NCBI GenBank assembly: GCA_014361295.1
Contig: JACIVX010000001.1
Span: 962,293-1,026,292, forward strand
Direction: 5' to 3'
DNA length: 64,000 nucleotides
Origin: Methanomassiliicoccales archaeon
Lineage (GTDB): Archaea > Thermoplasmatota > Thermoplasmata > Methanomassiliicoccales > JACIVX01
The position numbers and the translations under genes are program-made. This document shows, in pieces, positions 53,961 to 63,194 of this stretch. The notes below the pieces were generated by a model. It did no database searches, was not told the origin of the DNA, and saw only the letters and a list, made by a program, of their open reading frames with translations. Each line of letters begins with the position of its first letter. Position 1 is the first letter of the stretch.

Positions 53961-54713
53961 TAAAGGAAATTGGGGGTTTTCAATGAGGTCATAGGAATCA
54001 TACATCTTTCCAGACCGCTCTGATGCTTCCAATAAGCAATGATTTTTCGTTGGCGATAAAATCAAATTTTTTGAGATGTAACCCTGTGTATCAAACGATC
54101 TACCCAGTTAGCAATACATTCATCAACATTTCCGGCCAGGCCCACAGTTTCCATCTTTCTATTCATCTCAGCAATTGCTCATCTTACACTTTCTAAATTC
54201 AGGTTCAATCGGTACGTAGAAGATTTAAAAGGTCACATGAACTCAGCGTAATGGTATGAATACGCTCTCGGTTCATCATTGATGGTCAACATTATTGCAC
54301 CTTTGTTAGGAATTTCTGATATCGCGGCGATCATTTCTTTATTTGGTCTCAACGCACAATGAATTTATTCGGTCTCCTGATGGAACTTCATAATTGCGAT
54401 TCACAGAATCCAGCCTAGACATCTTTCTACTTTGGGACGTTCACTAGTGCTATACCATGGATTGCTATTATTATCTACTTTTTTCGGCGCCGTATCGTCC
54501 TATTCGGGCACAATACCTGCATTCGTTTACGAGATCATCGCTTCGCTGCTCGTCTTCTGGATGACTTTTCCAGTCCACATAATCCTACAGTATTAGAAAC
54601 TCGGGAAATTGAAAGATTACCCATGAGGCGAGCGAATTAACATAATCTTCAGTCTCGTTTGGAAAACGGCGTCAGCTTGGCAAATTTGAGCTGGCACCCT
54701 CAGAGGAGCGTGA
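53961..54713 (+). pseudogene. Heliorhodopsin pseudogene
   Basis: Three-frame translation gives nearly the whole heliorhodopsin in order. Helix 1 is FNEVIGIIHLS then LMLPISNDFSLAI (a frame change between). Helix 2 is VSIFLFISAIAHLTL, followed by FNRYVEDLKGHMNSA. Helix 3-4 is WYEYALGSSLM and GISDIAAIISLFGLNA, then MNLFGLLMEL in a second frame. Helix 5 is FGTFTSAIPWIAIIIYFF. Helix 6 is GTIPAFVYEIIASLLVFW. Helix 7 is SLVWKTASAWQI, whose Lys codon (54663-54665) is the retinal attachment site. The C-terminus AGTLRGA ends at TGA 54711. Stops at 54249, 54416, 54594, 54624 and 54687 and at least four frame changes prove decay. Confidence 0.88.
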
Positions 54714-55157
54714 TTTTCCAGGGTCGAGTAGTTCAAAACCCGTACTTCGATCCATTTTTCTAATCGCGTCTGATTCTGTCAACTCGATCAGGACGACCTC
54801 GATCACCTTCCATGTCTCAACACCTTTTCTCAAGCAACCAACAATTACATCGCCATTTCTTCCTAGAGCACCATGAATGTGTGAGATTGGATAGCCGTTT
54901 TCATTCAGAAAGATTGTTCCAACGCCGAGCAATTCATGCACGTCAGAAAAAGGCAACAACATCGGAACGATTGACCTGGCCTTAGGATCTGAAGGGCCCA
55001 CTACAACGTTCCCCCTTTGTGCTCCTCCGACGATGATGAGTACTGCAGAAGAAATACCGTGTTCGAAAGCGAATTTTTCCAAAGATTCGTGAATGATTTC
55101 GCCGTCTTCGAGCCTGATGATGAAGATACGTCCTTGCCTTGCTTCGCAATACTTCAT
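54672..55157 (-). CDS. PPC-domain (DUF296) protein
   Basis: A 161-residue protein with the plant and prokaryote conserved (PPC) domain: FIIRLEDGEIIHESLEKFAF, AVLIIVGGAQRGNVVVG, and the metal-binding-like HIHGALGRNGDVIVGCLRKG. Homologues are annotated as DNA-binding; the actual role is unclear. I chose ATG 55157, since codons upstream to 55193 lack family similarity. Its last 14 codons overlap the end of the heliorhodopsin pseudogene on the other strand, so the tail after ELLDPGKS is probably not conserved. Confidence 0.83.
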   Translation of the reverse strand: MKYCEARQGRIFIIRLEDGEIIHESLEKFAFEHGISSAVLIIVGGAQRGNVVVGPSDPKARSIVPMLLPFSDVHELLGVGTIFLNENGYPISHIHGALGRNGDVIVGCLRKGVETWKVIEVVLIELTESDAIRKMDRSTGFELLDPGKSRSSEGASSNLPS

Positions 55158-55361
55158 ATATTCAAACCTCTGCACGATCCAATGATAGACCAAATGGAGG
55201 ATTCAAACTTATATGTTCCCGAATGAGCATCTGCGAATACTCGTAAAATGGAATAGCGTAGTACATTGACGATCAATCAAAAATACAGAATCGTATCAGT
55301 GTCGTCCTTTACCCAACGATATTAAATAATCGAAAAAAAAGAGGAGGGGTTATTTCAACGC

Positions 55362-57008
55362 TCAGTCGCCGAGGTCCTCCTCGCCGCCGCCACCCTCCTT
55401 TCCTTTACCGGCTGTACCAGATTTGGTTTCACCCTTTGCCGCGATGACGTCATCGATCCTTAGGATCATCACAGCAGCATCGGTCGCAGAGTTGATCGCC
55501 TGCCTACCAACGCGCAGCGGTTCGATGACGTTCTCCTTGAGCATATCTGTGATCTTGCCCGTGAAGACGTTCACACCCGCGTGCTTTTCGCCGCTCTTGT
55601 GAGCCTTTCTCAGCTCAATCAGTATATCGATGGGATCCAGCCCGGCGTTTTCAGCGAGAGCAGTCGGAATGACCTCAAGCGCCGCTGCGAACGCATCGAT
55701 CGCAATTTGCTCTCGACCACTCACGGTGGCAGAGTATTCCCTCAGCTTCATCGCAAGCTCGACAGCTGTGGATCCACCACCAGTGATCATCTTGCCGTCT
55801 TCAATCGCGACCGCGACGACGTTCAGCGCATCATCGAGTGACCGCTCCATCTCGTCGACGACGTGCTCAGTACCACCGCGAACAAGAATCGAGACCGCTT
55901 TCGGGTTCTTGCAGCCTGTGACGAAGGTCATCTCGTCCTCCTGGATCTTTCTGACTTCAACGAGATCGGCGGTACCGAGATCGGAGGACTCAAGCTCACT
56001 GAACTTGTTAACGATGTTCGCGCCAGTGGCTTTCGCCAACTTTTCCATGTCCGATTCTTTCACCCTTCGAACTGCAAAGATTTTCTCCTTCGCAAGGAAG
56101 TGCTGAGCTAAATCATCAATTCCCTTCTGGCAGAACAGGACGTTCGCACCCGCTTTCTTGACGTATTCGACCATCTTTCTGAGCATGTTTTCTTCTTCAG
56201 CGAGGAACGCCTGCATCTGGGAAGGGTCGCTGATCTGAATCTTCGCCTCGACCTCGGTCTTCTTGATCTCCATTGCGCCGTTGACGAGCGCGATCTTTGC
56301 CTTTTCGATCTTCCTTGGCATTGCAGGATGTACTGGCTCCTTGTCGATGATGATTCCCTTGATAATCTCCGTGTCCTCCATCGAGCCGCCCTGCTTCTTG
56401 ACAATTTGGATATTGTCCTTCAAATCAACAACCCACTTGCCGTCCCGCTGCTCTGCAACCGTTGTGACTGCTTCGACTGCTAGATTCGCAAGGTGTTCTC
56501 TTGAAGCCGAAACGGCTTTGCTGATCATCGCTGTCATTGCGATCTTTTTCAAAGTCTCCTTGTCATCGGGTCTCACTGGGATGGCAAGCGAATCGAGAAT
56601 TTCAGTAGCCTTCTGTGCGGCCATCCTGTAACCCTGCGCGATGATCGTCGGATGGACATCTGCATCGATCAGGTCCAAAGCTTTCTTGAGAAGCTCACCA
56701 GCAAGAACTGCAGCGGTTGTCGTACCATCGCCACACTCCTCGTCCTGAGCCTTCGAGACTTCCACGAGCATTTTGGCAGCTGGGTGCTGGACGTCCATCT
56801 CCTTGAGAATGGTAACACCATCGTTTGTAATGACAACGTCCCCCATGCTGTCAACCAGCATCTTGTCCATTCCTCTCGGGCCCAGGGAACTTCTCACGGC
56901 ATCCGCAACGGCCCTTGCAGCCATGATGTTGTTGTACTGAGCATCACGACCTCTTTCTCTCTTGGTACCTTCCTTCAGGATAAGTATCGGTGTTCCAGCC
57001 ATTCCCAT
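55362..57008 (-). CDS. thsA: Thermosome subunit (group II chaperonin)
   Basis: Subunit of the double-ring ATP-driven protein-folding machine of Archaea. The 548-residue protein has the nucleotide-binding [20 protein letters not shown] and [20 protein letters not shown] near residues 40 and 92. The lid and apical region lies in the middle. [16 protein letters not shown] and the C-terminal [18 protein letters not shown] tail are typical, the latter lining the cavity. ATG 57008 has GGAGGT seven bases upstream. Confidence 0.96.
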   Translation of the reverse strand: MGMAGTPILILKEGTKRERGRDAQYNNIMAARAVADAVRSSLGPRGMDKMLVDSMGDVVITNDGVTILKEMDVQHPAAKMLVEVSKAQDEECGDGTTTAAVLAGELLKKALDLIDADVHPTIIAQGYRMAAQKATEILDSLAIPVRPDDKETLKKIAMTAMISKAVSASREHLANLAVEAVTTVAEQRDGKWVVDLKDNIQIVKKQGGSMEDTEIIKGIIIDKEPVHPAMPRKIEKAKIALVNGAMEIKKTEVEAKIQISDPSQMQAFLAEEENMLRKMVEYVKKAGANVLFCQKGIDDLAQHFLAKEKIFAVRRVKESDMEKLAKATGANIVNKFSELESSDLGTADLVEVRKIQEDEMTFVTGCKNPKAVSILVRGGTEHVVDEMERSLDDALNVVAVAIEDGKMITGGGSTAVELAMKLREYSATVSGREQIAIDAFAAALEVIPTALAENAGLDPIDILIELRKAHKSGEKHAGVNVFTGKITDMLKENVIEPLRVGRQAINSATDAAVMILRIDDVIAAKGETKSGTAGKGKEGGGGEEDLGD

Positions 57009-57080
57009 TCAACCCACCTCCACAGGGAAATGTCTTCAAGAGATATTCGGAAGCTGTTATCCCTTATGTGTTTGTTCTTC

Positions 57081-57094
57081 TATATAAAAATATC
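57081..57094 (-). promoter_or_regulatory. TATA-like promoter of the thermosome gene
   Basis: On the minus strand GATATTTTTATATA lies about 75-85 bases upstream of the thermosome ATG. It is the strongest AT-rich element in the gap and gives a leader of about 50 bases containing GGAGGTGGG. Confidence 0.5.
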
Positions 57095-57130
57095 GTTCAC
57101 TCATCTCCCAGTACTCGTTAATTAAGAGAA

Positions 57131-57919
57131 TCAATTTTGCCGCCGATAAATCGTTTTCCATTCTGCGTAAGCGTCATCAAAAGTACGACTCTTGATCAAT
57201 AGATCGAGGAATTCCAGATGCTCCTTTATCCTCATAGAAATCGCATCATCTGGCATCTCACGTCCTTGCTTCATATGATACCTCATTTCCCACCTGAGAA
57301 CATCGAGAGGAAGTGCTGGTGAATCAACAACAACCCTCCTCACTTGTACACCCTCAGACCTCAGCATGTCTTCGAGGTCTCCGGAAGAATCGATACAGAC
57401 CGAATGACCCGATAATTCAGATTTCAATCTCCTTGCATCTGACTCTGACTCTTTTCGTGCCAGGTCAATTTCCTCGCACAACAATTCCTTCCATTTCGGA
57501 ACTTCAATTCTTCCAGTTCTTGCACGGAGAGCCAAGATCACGTATTCCATTGCGATTTGTCTTTCATTATCGAATGAGGTGATATCTCTATAGCATCTGA
57601 CTTTTCTTTCAGGCGGTGCGTGAGATATACCTTTGATTAAAGGTTCCCAGGAAGCCACGATCTGTCTATCCTCTGGCAAGCGGATGATGCCTGAGCTCTC
57701 CATCTCTTCGACGACATCCTTGAACTCAAAACCTTCCCTCAGTGCCGCAATCGCATCCTCCCATGCTCGAGGCAGTGGCAGGAAAATCGATTTCCAATCG
57801 ATGCTCTCAAGCACATCAAGAACCTTTCTTTTTGACCATGTCGTCTGGACAGACGAGATAAGGGTAATCTCCTTTTCCTTCATTTCCACTTTATCCTTTT
57901 CGATCTCTGCGGGCGTCAT
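57131..57919 (-). CDS. Protein of unknown function
   Basis: A 262-residue soluble protein that I cannot assign. The N-terminus KEKEITLISSVQTTWSKRKV then DWKSIFLPLPRAWEDAIAAL has an alternating strand-helix look that recalls TraB-like or ChaN-like folds, but no catalytic motif is clear. The middle is helical and charged (EEIDLARKESESDARRLKSE), and VCIDSSGDLEDMLRSEGVQV precedes the C-terminal helices. I chose ATG 57919: a TATA-like TTAAATTATAA lies about 25 bases upstream of it and GGAGATG within the leader. A longer frame to 57979 exists. Confidence 0.55.
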   Translation of the reverse strand: MTPAEIEKDKVEMKEKEITLISSVQTTWSKRKVLDVLESIDWKSIFLPLPRAWEDAIAALREGFEFKDVVEEMESSGIIRLPEDRQIVASWEPLIKGISHAPPERKVRCYRDITSFDNERQIAMEYVILALRARTGRIEVPKWKELLCEEIDLARKESESDARRLKSELSGHSVCIDSSGDLEDMLRSEGVQVRRVVVDSPALPLDVLRWEMRYHMKQGREMPDDAISMRIKEHLEFLDLLIKSRTFDDAYAEWKTIYRRQN

Positions 57920-58083
57920 CCATTCATCTCCGCCTGTATTATAATTTAAGCATACTCTACAAATTTTTTTCGTGACCACAAAAAATCTCGAAGATTTACG
58001 ATGTGCATGCTCTAAGTAAATTGGCCAAGGAGAGAAAGGATAGATTTTTATCAGCTCACAGATCCCCAGTTCGATTTTCCGTC

Positions 58084-58980
58084 CTAGACTTCTAGATGAA
58101 GAACGTGCTTAATCATGTATCCAAGCACGAAGGAAATAAACGCAATACCAAGACTCACTAGAAGCATCTGTCCGAAGCGCTTACCGAGTTTTAACTCCTT
58201 GGCCACGCTGAGATGGTAATTGAAAATAAAAATGAGGATAACCGCGTTGATGATGATAATCGCGAGCGCACTGATCGGTGGAAATCCTATCAAAAGTGGC
58301 CATATCAACACAAGTATCGTGAGCATGTATGCGGCGACGGTATACGCAGCGGAACCGATGGGCGTTTGATGCCCTTCCTCCCAATTCGCCGCCAAATATT
58401 CAGAACTGGCGAGACTCAGGGATCCGACGGAACCGGTGATCAATGCAATGATGCCAATGATGAGACTCTCATCAAAAACGAAAGAGAGGCCCGCTACTTC
58501 ACCAGTTATTTCAACAATGCCATCGTTCATTCCCCGTACAATAGCCCCAGTATACTGGAGTCTCCTCTCATCGATTAGACCGATCAATTCTTCTTCATGG
58601 GACATCTCGTCATCAACGATCCGCTTAACTTCAGGATTGTCTTTCGAAGGAGCGTCGTAGACCTGCTGGGCCCGAGCCTCATGCCGCTCCATGAGTTTGA
58701 TGGCAAAGGTAATGCCAAACAATCTAGAAAGCATGAGATAAAAAACAATCCTTATCCTATCAGGCCTGACATCGCGTCTGGATTTCTTTTTCCAGTACTC
58801 GTAATGGGCTAATTCATCGTTCGAAATTTTGCGTAAAATTTCCTTATTTTTTTCCTCCTTGATGGTGTCAGCCAAACGTGCGTAGAATCGATACAATGTA
58901 ATCTCAGTTTTTTGATATGCAAGAATATCTGGCAAAGCGCTATCAGAGACCATTATATTCTGATATTTAGAACCTGACAT
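58084..58980 (-). CDS. Ferritin-like and VIT1/CCC1-type fused membrane protein
   Basis: A 298-residue fusion. Residues about 15-140 are a rubrerythrin/ferritin-like domain with di-iron motifs in EITLYRFYARLADT, NDELAHYEYWKK, LMERHEARAQQVY and DDEMSHEEELIGL. The rest is a VIT1/CCC1 transporter domain with five helices, starting GAIVRGMNDGIVEITGEVAGL. Such proteins (MbfA-like) are thought to sense or oxidise iron and export it or manganese. Start taken at ATG 58980; ATG 58989 and 58953 are alternatives. Confidence 0.87.
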   Translation of the reverse strand: MSGSKYQNIMVSDSALPDILAYQKTEITLYRFYARLADTIKEEKNKEILRKISNDELAHYEYWKKKSRRDVRPDRIRIVFYLMLSRLFGITFAIKLMERHEARAQQVYDAPSKDNPEVKRIVDDEMSHEEELIGLIDERRLQYTGAIVRGMNDGIVEITGEVAGLSFVFDESLIIGIIALITGSVGSLSLASSEYLAANWEEGHQTPIGSAAYTVAAYMLTILVLIWPLLIGFPPISALAIIIINAVILIFIFNYHLSVAKELKLGKRFGQMLLVSLGIAFISFVLGYMIKHVLHLEV

Positions 58981-58989
58981 ATATCTCAT

Positions 58990-59433
58990 TATCGCCAACA
59001 AATTTTATGGATTCAAAGCGGATCTAAAAAACGATTAATATAACTCGATGCTTCCAGATCGTTTAAAGAAGACGGTTATTCAAAATTCGTTGCCTTTTAA
59101 TTTGATCCTTTATGGCACTTGCACCTATTTTAAAAAGAAGACATCGAGAATCAAGGAATATTGTTCATCTATCTTACGCATACACTCCTTTCATAAAGTC
59201 TCTTCTACGCTAATCGTTAATCAATTTGATCTCTCATATCTGAAGTAATCAATCCTGATGCGAATGAAAACGATGGAAAATTTCAATTTGATACTCATAA
59301 TGCCATCATTAATAAATTTCTTTCAACTATTCATCTTGTTTGGTGAGTCCTTTTCTTAATAAAAAAGGGAAGGAAGGACAAGAGAATGATAAAAGTGGAG
59401 ATGGTCTAAAAGGAAGATTCATATGTCCGCCTG
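58990..59433. other. AT-rich intergenic region without recognised gene
   Basis: About 440 bases, clearly AT-rich. One 66-codon rightward frame (59048-59248) has no family look. AATAATTTATTAAT-like stretches (near 59310) may be promoter elements. No tRNA or conserved motif seen. Confidence 0.4.
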
Positions 59434-60060
59434 TCACAGGCAAAGCACAGCTTCAGATATCCGCTTATCAAAAAACCAGTATCCCTTCATCTCTAGGCGA
59501 TATACATTTGAAGGATCGATGACGAGGTGACCTGTTACTTCAGAATTATTACGGAGTAAATAGAAACCAGGCTCAGGCATTCTTTTATTCTTATACATTC
59601 TTGAAAGATATTTAGATGCCGAAGGATTCTTGATCCGACTTACCTTCACAACAATCTCAAGCCACTTTTCCAGTCCTTGCTTTGATCTGAGAAAGGAGAG
59701 TTCATCGAAAATGAAATCTTTGTCTTCCCTCGTCAACTGTGTGTTTGTATTCGGATGCGAGTGGAATCCGCCGACGATCGCGAATCCAACCGCACTCACG
59801 GTGCTGTGAAGCCGATTCCTCGCCGCGAGGTTCCCATAGGTTACTGACGTTCTTGCACGCTCCGCAGTTTGAATGGGATAAGCCAGATCGATCGCCATAC
59901 ACGATCTGAATTTATTGACGATGAATCTCTTATCTTCGTGTCCCAGCAACAAACCCATTGACTCAGTTCCGGGTATCTCAACAACTGACATCAACAGTGA
60001 GGAGAATGCATTGGCCTCAAGCACCGCAGGAAGCTGAATCCCATTAACCATGTCGTCCAC
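59434..60060 (-). CDS. JAMM/MPN-domain metalloprotease-like protein
   Basis: A 208-residue protein with the JAB1/MPN fold. The JAMM residues are E in GTESMGLLLGHED, and HSHPNTNTQLTREDKDF (HxH and D). Archaeal JAMM proteins can cleave isopeptide bonds of ubiquitin-like SAMP modifiers. There is no SAMP or E1-like gene here. The C-terminal 90 residues (from about 120) are not recognisable. ATG at 60060. Confidence 0.75.
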   Translation of the reverse strand: MDDMVNGIQLPAVLEANAFSSLLMSVVEIPGTESMGLLLGHEDKRFIVNKFRSCMAIDLAYPIQTAERARTSVTYGNLAARNRLHSTVSAVGFAIVGGFHSHPNTNTQLTREDKDFIFDELSFLRSKQGLEKWLEIVVKVSRIKNPSASKYLSRMYKNKRMPEPGFYLLRNNSEVTGHLVIDPSNVYRLEMKGYWFFDKRISEAVLCL

Positions 60061-60314
60061 CCTTATCAGAATTCTCTACACTCTTACAATCAGCTAAACC
60101 TCTTCAAATACTTTTATTGAATCGGATCTCAAATTCCAGAAGATGGTACTGGGCCTCCTCTAGTTTTTCAAAAGAAAAATCTTCCACGAGGATTAACAAA
60201 CCTCAAAGCGTCATATGTCTTTAAGAGATTCACATACGCAATAAAAAATGCCCTCGCTCATTCTCATCGACCAATCAAAATTATTTTAATTATCTCCACC
60301 TATTGATTTGACAA

Positions 60315-60719
60315 ATGAAGTATACAATAATGAATCATACAGCGGATACGATGATAAAGGCATTCGGATCGAGCGTCGAAGAGTGTTTCGCAAATGTAGC
60401 TTACGGAATGTTCGACCAGATTGTTGATGCTGAAAAGATTGAGCCGAAAATACAGTACACGTTCAGCATCGATGGTGAAGACAAAGAATCGCTTCTTTAT
60501 AATTTCTTGTCAGAATTGCTCTATCTTTTTGATGCAAAGAGATTGCTATTCTCAAAATTCGACATCCGGATTGAAGGCAATAATTTGACATGTACGGCGC
60601 GGGGAGAGTCGTTTGACCCGAAAAAACATTCCCCAAAAAAAGAGATCAAAGCCGTTACCTATCATATGCTGAAGGTCGACGAGGTTGAGCATTCGGCTAC
60701 AGTTTTATTTGATATATGA
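60315..60719 (+). CDS. Archease
   Basis: A 134-residue partner of the RNA ligase RtcB, needed for its guanylylation in tRNA splicing. It starts MKYTIMNHTADTMIKAFGSS, then ECFANVAYGMFDQIV, and ends EIKAVTYHMLKVDEV. These are the metal-binding and conserved ends of the archease fold. RtcB itself is not in the window. The ATG has no clear Shine-Dalgarno but an AT-rich box (ATTATTTTAATTAT) ends about 25 bases upstream, suggesting a leaderless transcript. Confidence 0.9.
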   Translation: MKYTIMNHTADTMIKAFGSSVEECFANVAYGMFDQIVDAEKIEPKIQYTFSIDGEDKESLLYNFLSELLYLFDAKRLLFSKFDIRIEGNNLTCTARGESFDPKKHSPKKEIKAVTYHMLKVDEVEHSATVLFDI

Positions 60720-60989
60720 TCAGAGAAAGATTCTCTCAATGTACGCATTTTGAATTCGATGGGTTGATAAATCGTGGCGATCTAGCAATTCAAAAAATGG
60801 CTGACGGGATGGTGCAATGTGAAAGCAGTCGTCTAAAGAACCGAAATCAACAAGGAAACTTCTTTTTAAAATTATGGCTCTTTTGAGAAAGCGTTTTTTT
60901 TTCTTCTTTCTCAAGAAATCACTCATAGAATATCGTTTCTATGCCAATAAATCAAGTGCTCAACATACGCCTTCAAGCTCCAGTGTAAA

Positions 60990-61412
60990 TTATAAGCGTT
61001 TCAGGATCGTGATGAATGCCATCCTCGTTGTTTCCTTAACAAACTCCGTGCATCTTCTTCTGTGCTGGCTCGTAATAAAATCGCCAAAATTGAGCTCACT
61101 GCATCGAGTTCCGCCAAAACGATTTAAAAATTCCTCGTGAAGCTCTCTCGCAGCCATGTAGCTCCTGAATTTGTCATCGCTGTGATCAGTCCTCCCTAGC
61201 GCCGCGCCAATCGCAATGATACCGCCAGATAACGCTCCGCAAACATTCTCCGCCCGGCCCATACCACCTCCGAAAGGAGTTGCCATCATCTTCGCAATTG
61301 GCGGAAGATCGATTCCTAATCCGAAACAAACTCCTCTCAATACAGATTCAGCACAATTGAACCCCTTTGACCAACATTCCATTGCGTGATCCACACTTGC
61401 ATTTTCGTCCAT
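60990..61412 (-). CDS. C_GCAxxG_C_C family redox-cysteine protein
   Basis: A 140-residue soluble protein of the C_GCAxxG_C_C family. The signature cysteines are in GFNCAESVLRGVC, ENVCGALSGG, TRCSEL and RRCTEFV. They may bind an iron-sulfur or redox-active disulfide; the function is unknown. I chose ATG 61412 (MDENASVDHAM), preceded by GGTGG, rather than a longer frame to 61475. Confidence 0.82.
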   Translation of the reverse strand: MDENASVDHAMECWSKGFNCAESVLRGVCFGLGIDLPPIAKMMATPFGGGMGRAENVCGALSGGIIAIGAALGRTDHSDDKFRSYMAARELHEEFLNRFGGTRCSELNFGDFITSQHRRRCTEFVKETTRMAFITILKRL

Positions 61413-61844
61413 CAAAGATACCACCAATTCAGGTGTCTCGGAAATGCTGGGACATATATATCGATTTGATGACATCTAATCAAATGCGTCTTGTTGTCGA
61501 TTCCTGAGCGAGATGATCGAAAGGAAACGACGGATTGTTCCAATAGAGCCATTCCATCGACGAGCACATTTGATCGCTCAGTATTAAATTTCTCCTGAAC
61601 GACATTTTTCCTATCATTTGAAATAAGATGGCCACGAGAAATCGTCTTTGATTTGAGTTCTAGCTGGACAACTGCAGCACTATTAACATAAACCTCAATT
61701 GATATTTCCATTCTAGATCATTCATGCAAGGGAATCCAAACTGGAAATGCCAGATAACGCCAAACTATCAGAATCCAGGGATGAAGATGATTTAACAGTC
61801 GCCACATCAATGATCTTGAGCATGCACTGGGGGAGAATAAGATC
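61413..61844. other. Intergenic region without recognised gene
   Basis: About 430 bases. A 99-codon leftward frame (61412-61711) and a short rightward frame (61747-61962, other reading frame) cover it, but neither has a recognisable motif. The leftward frame ends within the start of the redox-cysteine gene. I see nothing else definite. Confidence 0.4.
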
Positions 61845-62315
61845 ATGCAGTTGGAAAGTTTTGCTTTGGAAAAGGGGTGCACATACGTCATCAAAGAAAA
61901 GATACCAAATAGAGCATACCGTATCTTCTCTGACGCAATTAGCCAGGGAGCACGTGGACTAATCGTTACTAGGATCTATCCTCCAAAGCTCAAAAGCAAA
62001 TATGAAATCCGCGATTCCGTGATTTATTGGCTCACGAATGTCAGAATGGATATTGCGATTAGACCGAAAGATCTTGAAGAATTAAGCTTCAAACTTGAAA
62101 AATTCATCTTGGCGAATGAGGGCGCTATTATCATCATAGATGGGCTTGAATATATGATTACAAACAACGATTTCACGACAGTTCTCAAATTCGTACAATC
62201 CCTGAGAGATCAGGTTGCCATTAAGAACGCGATTTTACTAATTTCCATCAATCCGTTAACGGTTGAGCCACATAATCTCAAACTCCTCGAAGAAGAAGCG
62301 GATTATGTCATCTAA
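61845..62315 (+). CDS. DUF835-domain protein
   Basis: A 156-residue protein that is essentially one DUF835 domain: TYVIKEKIPNRAYRIFSD, then GLIVTRIYPPKLKSKYEI, then IIIIDGLEYMITNNDFTTVL. It closely parallels the second domain of the V4R-DUF835 protein at 7.4 kb, including GLEYMI and NLKLLE at the end. No sensor domain is attached. ATG 61845 follows GGGGGAG. A frame upstream (61747) might once have encoded an N-terminal extension. Confidence 0.78.
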   Translation: MQLESFALEKGCTYVIKEKIPNRAYRIFSDAISQGARGLIVTRIYPPKLKSKYEIRDSVIYWLTNVRMDIAIRPKDLEELSFKLEKFILANEGAIIIIDGLEYMITNNDFTTVLKFVQSLRDQVAIKNAILLISINPLTVEPHNLKLLEEEADYVI

Positions 62316-62456
62316 GCTCCTGAGGGATTCGGACTCAGAATTTGAGGGGTCATGAGGCTTTAAGTTTCTTGGAAACCAATATTGAATGAGTTCTCATTAA
62401 CTTATGGGTCGATGAGAATCTATTCTTGAGTGTTGTGAAATATTTGTGAAAAATTC

Positions 62457-63131
62457 TCAATCGATACCTAATATTATCCTGTGGAGAATATCGACAGTGA
62501 TGCCAAGCGTTCTTCCTGCGTCCTTTAGATGATGATAGATCTCTCTTTTTTTCAAAACGCTGATCGGATCGTTCATTGCAAAAATATGTCTCATCGATTC
62601 GATGTACGTCAATTCAATTTCACGCTCTCTTTTCCTTATTTCTTGTATCATCGATTCGGCTGCTTTCTTATCGAATCTCATCTTGTTGATCACGGCCGCA
62701 AGGATTGTTGTTCCCTCACAAAGAGTCTCTGCCATCTTCATGATTGCTTCATCAGTTTTCACACCAAAAGCCTTCATTTCCAGAGCCGTCGAAAGAGAAT
62801 AGTTCAATATGTAGTCCATCTGTCTGGAAATGCTATATATATCCTGCCTGTCGAAGGGCGTTACAAAGGCTTCAAGCAGTTTGCTTTCCATGGCATATCT
62901 CATTTTATCAGCTTCTTCTTCTATAACTATAAGCGTTTGAGGCTCGCTGAGATCGTCCGTCTTAAGCCATTCGAGGAGTACCCGGACCCCCTTCGCCGTT
63001 ATCTCCGCTTGATCACGAAGCATTCCATAAAAATCGTAACGAGGCGGAAAGATGACGTCAGTAAGGCGGATCTTTTCAACATTTTTCTTCTTGCCAGTGT
63101 CATCTCGATCGGAAAGACCGATTGATTTCAT
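62457..63131 (-). CDS. DUF47 (PhoU-like) phosphate transport regulator
   Basis: A 224-residue helical-bundle protein of the DUF47/TIGR00153 family, related to PhoU. FPPRYDFYGMLRDQAEITAKGV and LIVIEEEADKMRYAMESKLLEAFVTPFDRQDIYSIS match the family, which typically sits next to Pit transporters. The Pit gene lies 63 bases upstream, in the same direction. It likely regulates phosphate uptake. ATG at 63131. Confidence 0.88.
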   Translation of the reverse strand: MKSIGLSDRDDTGKKKNVEKIRLTDVIFPPRYDFYGMLRDQAEITAKGVRVLLEWLKTDDLSEPQTLIVIEEEADKMRYAMESKLLEAFVTPFDRQDIYSISRQMDYILNYSLSTALEMKAFGVKTDEAIMKMAETLCEGTTILAAVINKMRFDKKAAESMIQEIRKREREIELTYIESMRHIFAMNDPISVLKKREIYHHLKDAGRTLGITVDILHRIILGID

Positions 63132-63194
63132 GACAAATTCTCCGTTTAAGCGCCTACTCGAGTCGATTTCCAGTTTTGAATATCGGCGCCGCTA

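Noticed and set aside
54249-54689. Stop-codon readthrough (for example TAG as pyrrolysine) rescuing the heliorhodopsin
   Set aside because: Stops of all three types occur along with several frame changes, so recoding of TAG alone cannot restore it.
61412-61711. 99-codon leftward frame upstream of the redox-cysteine gene
   Set aside because: Considered as a ubiquitin-like small protein, but no C-terminal diglycine or beta-grasp pattern; it ends inside the next gene's start.
62529-63125. 198-codon rightward open frame opposite the DUF47 gene
   Set aside because: It lies fully antisense to a well-recognised gene, has no family motifs, and shows the residue bias of a shadow frame.
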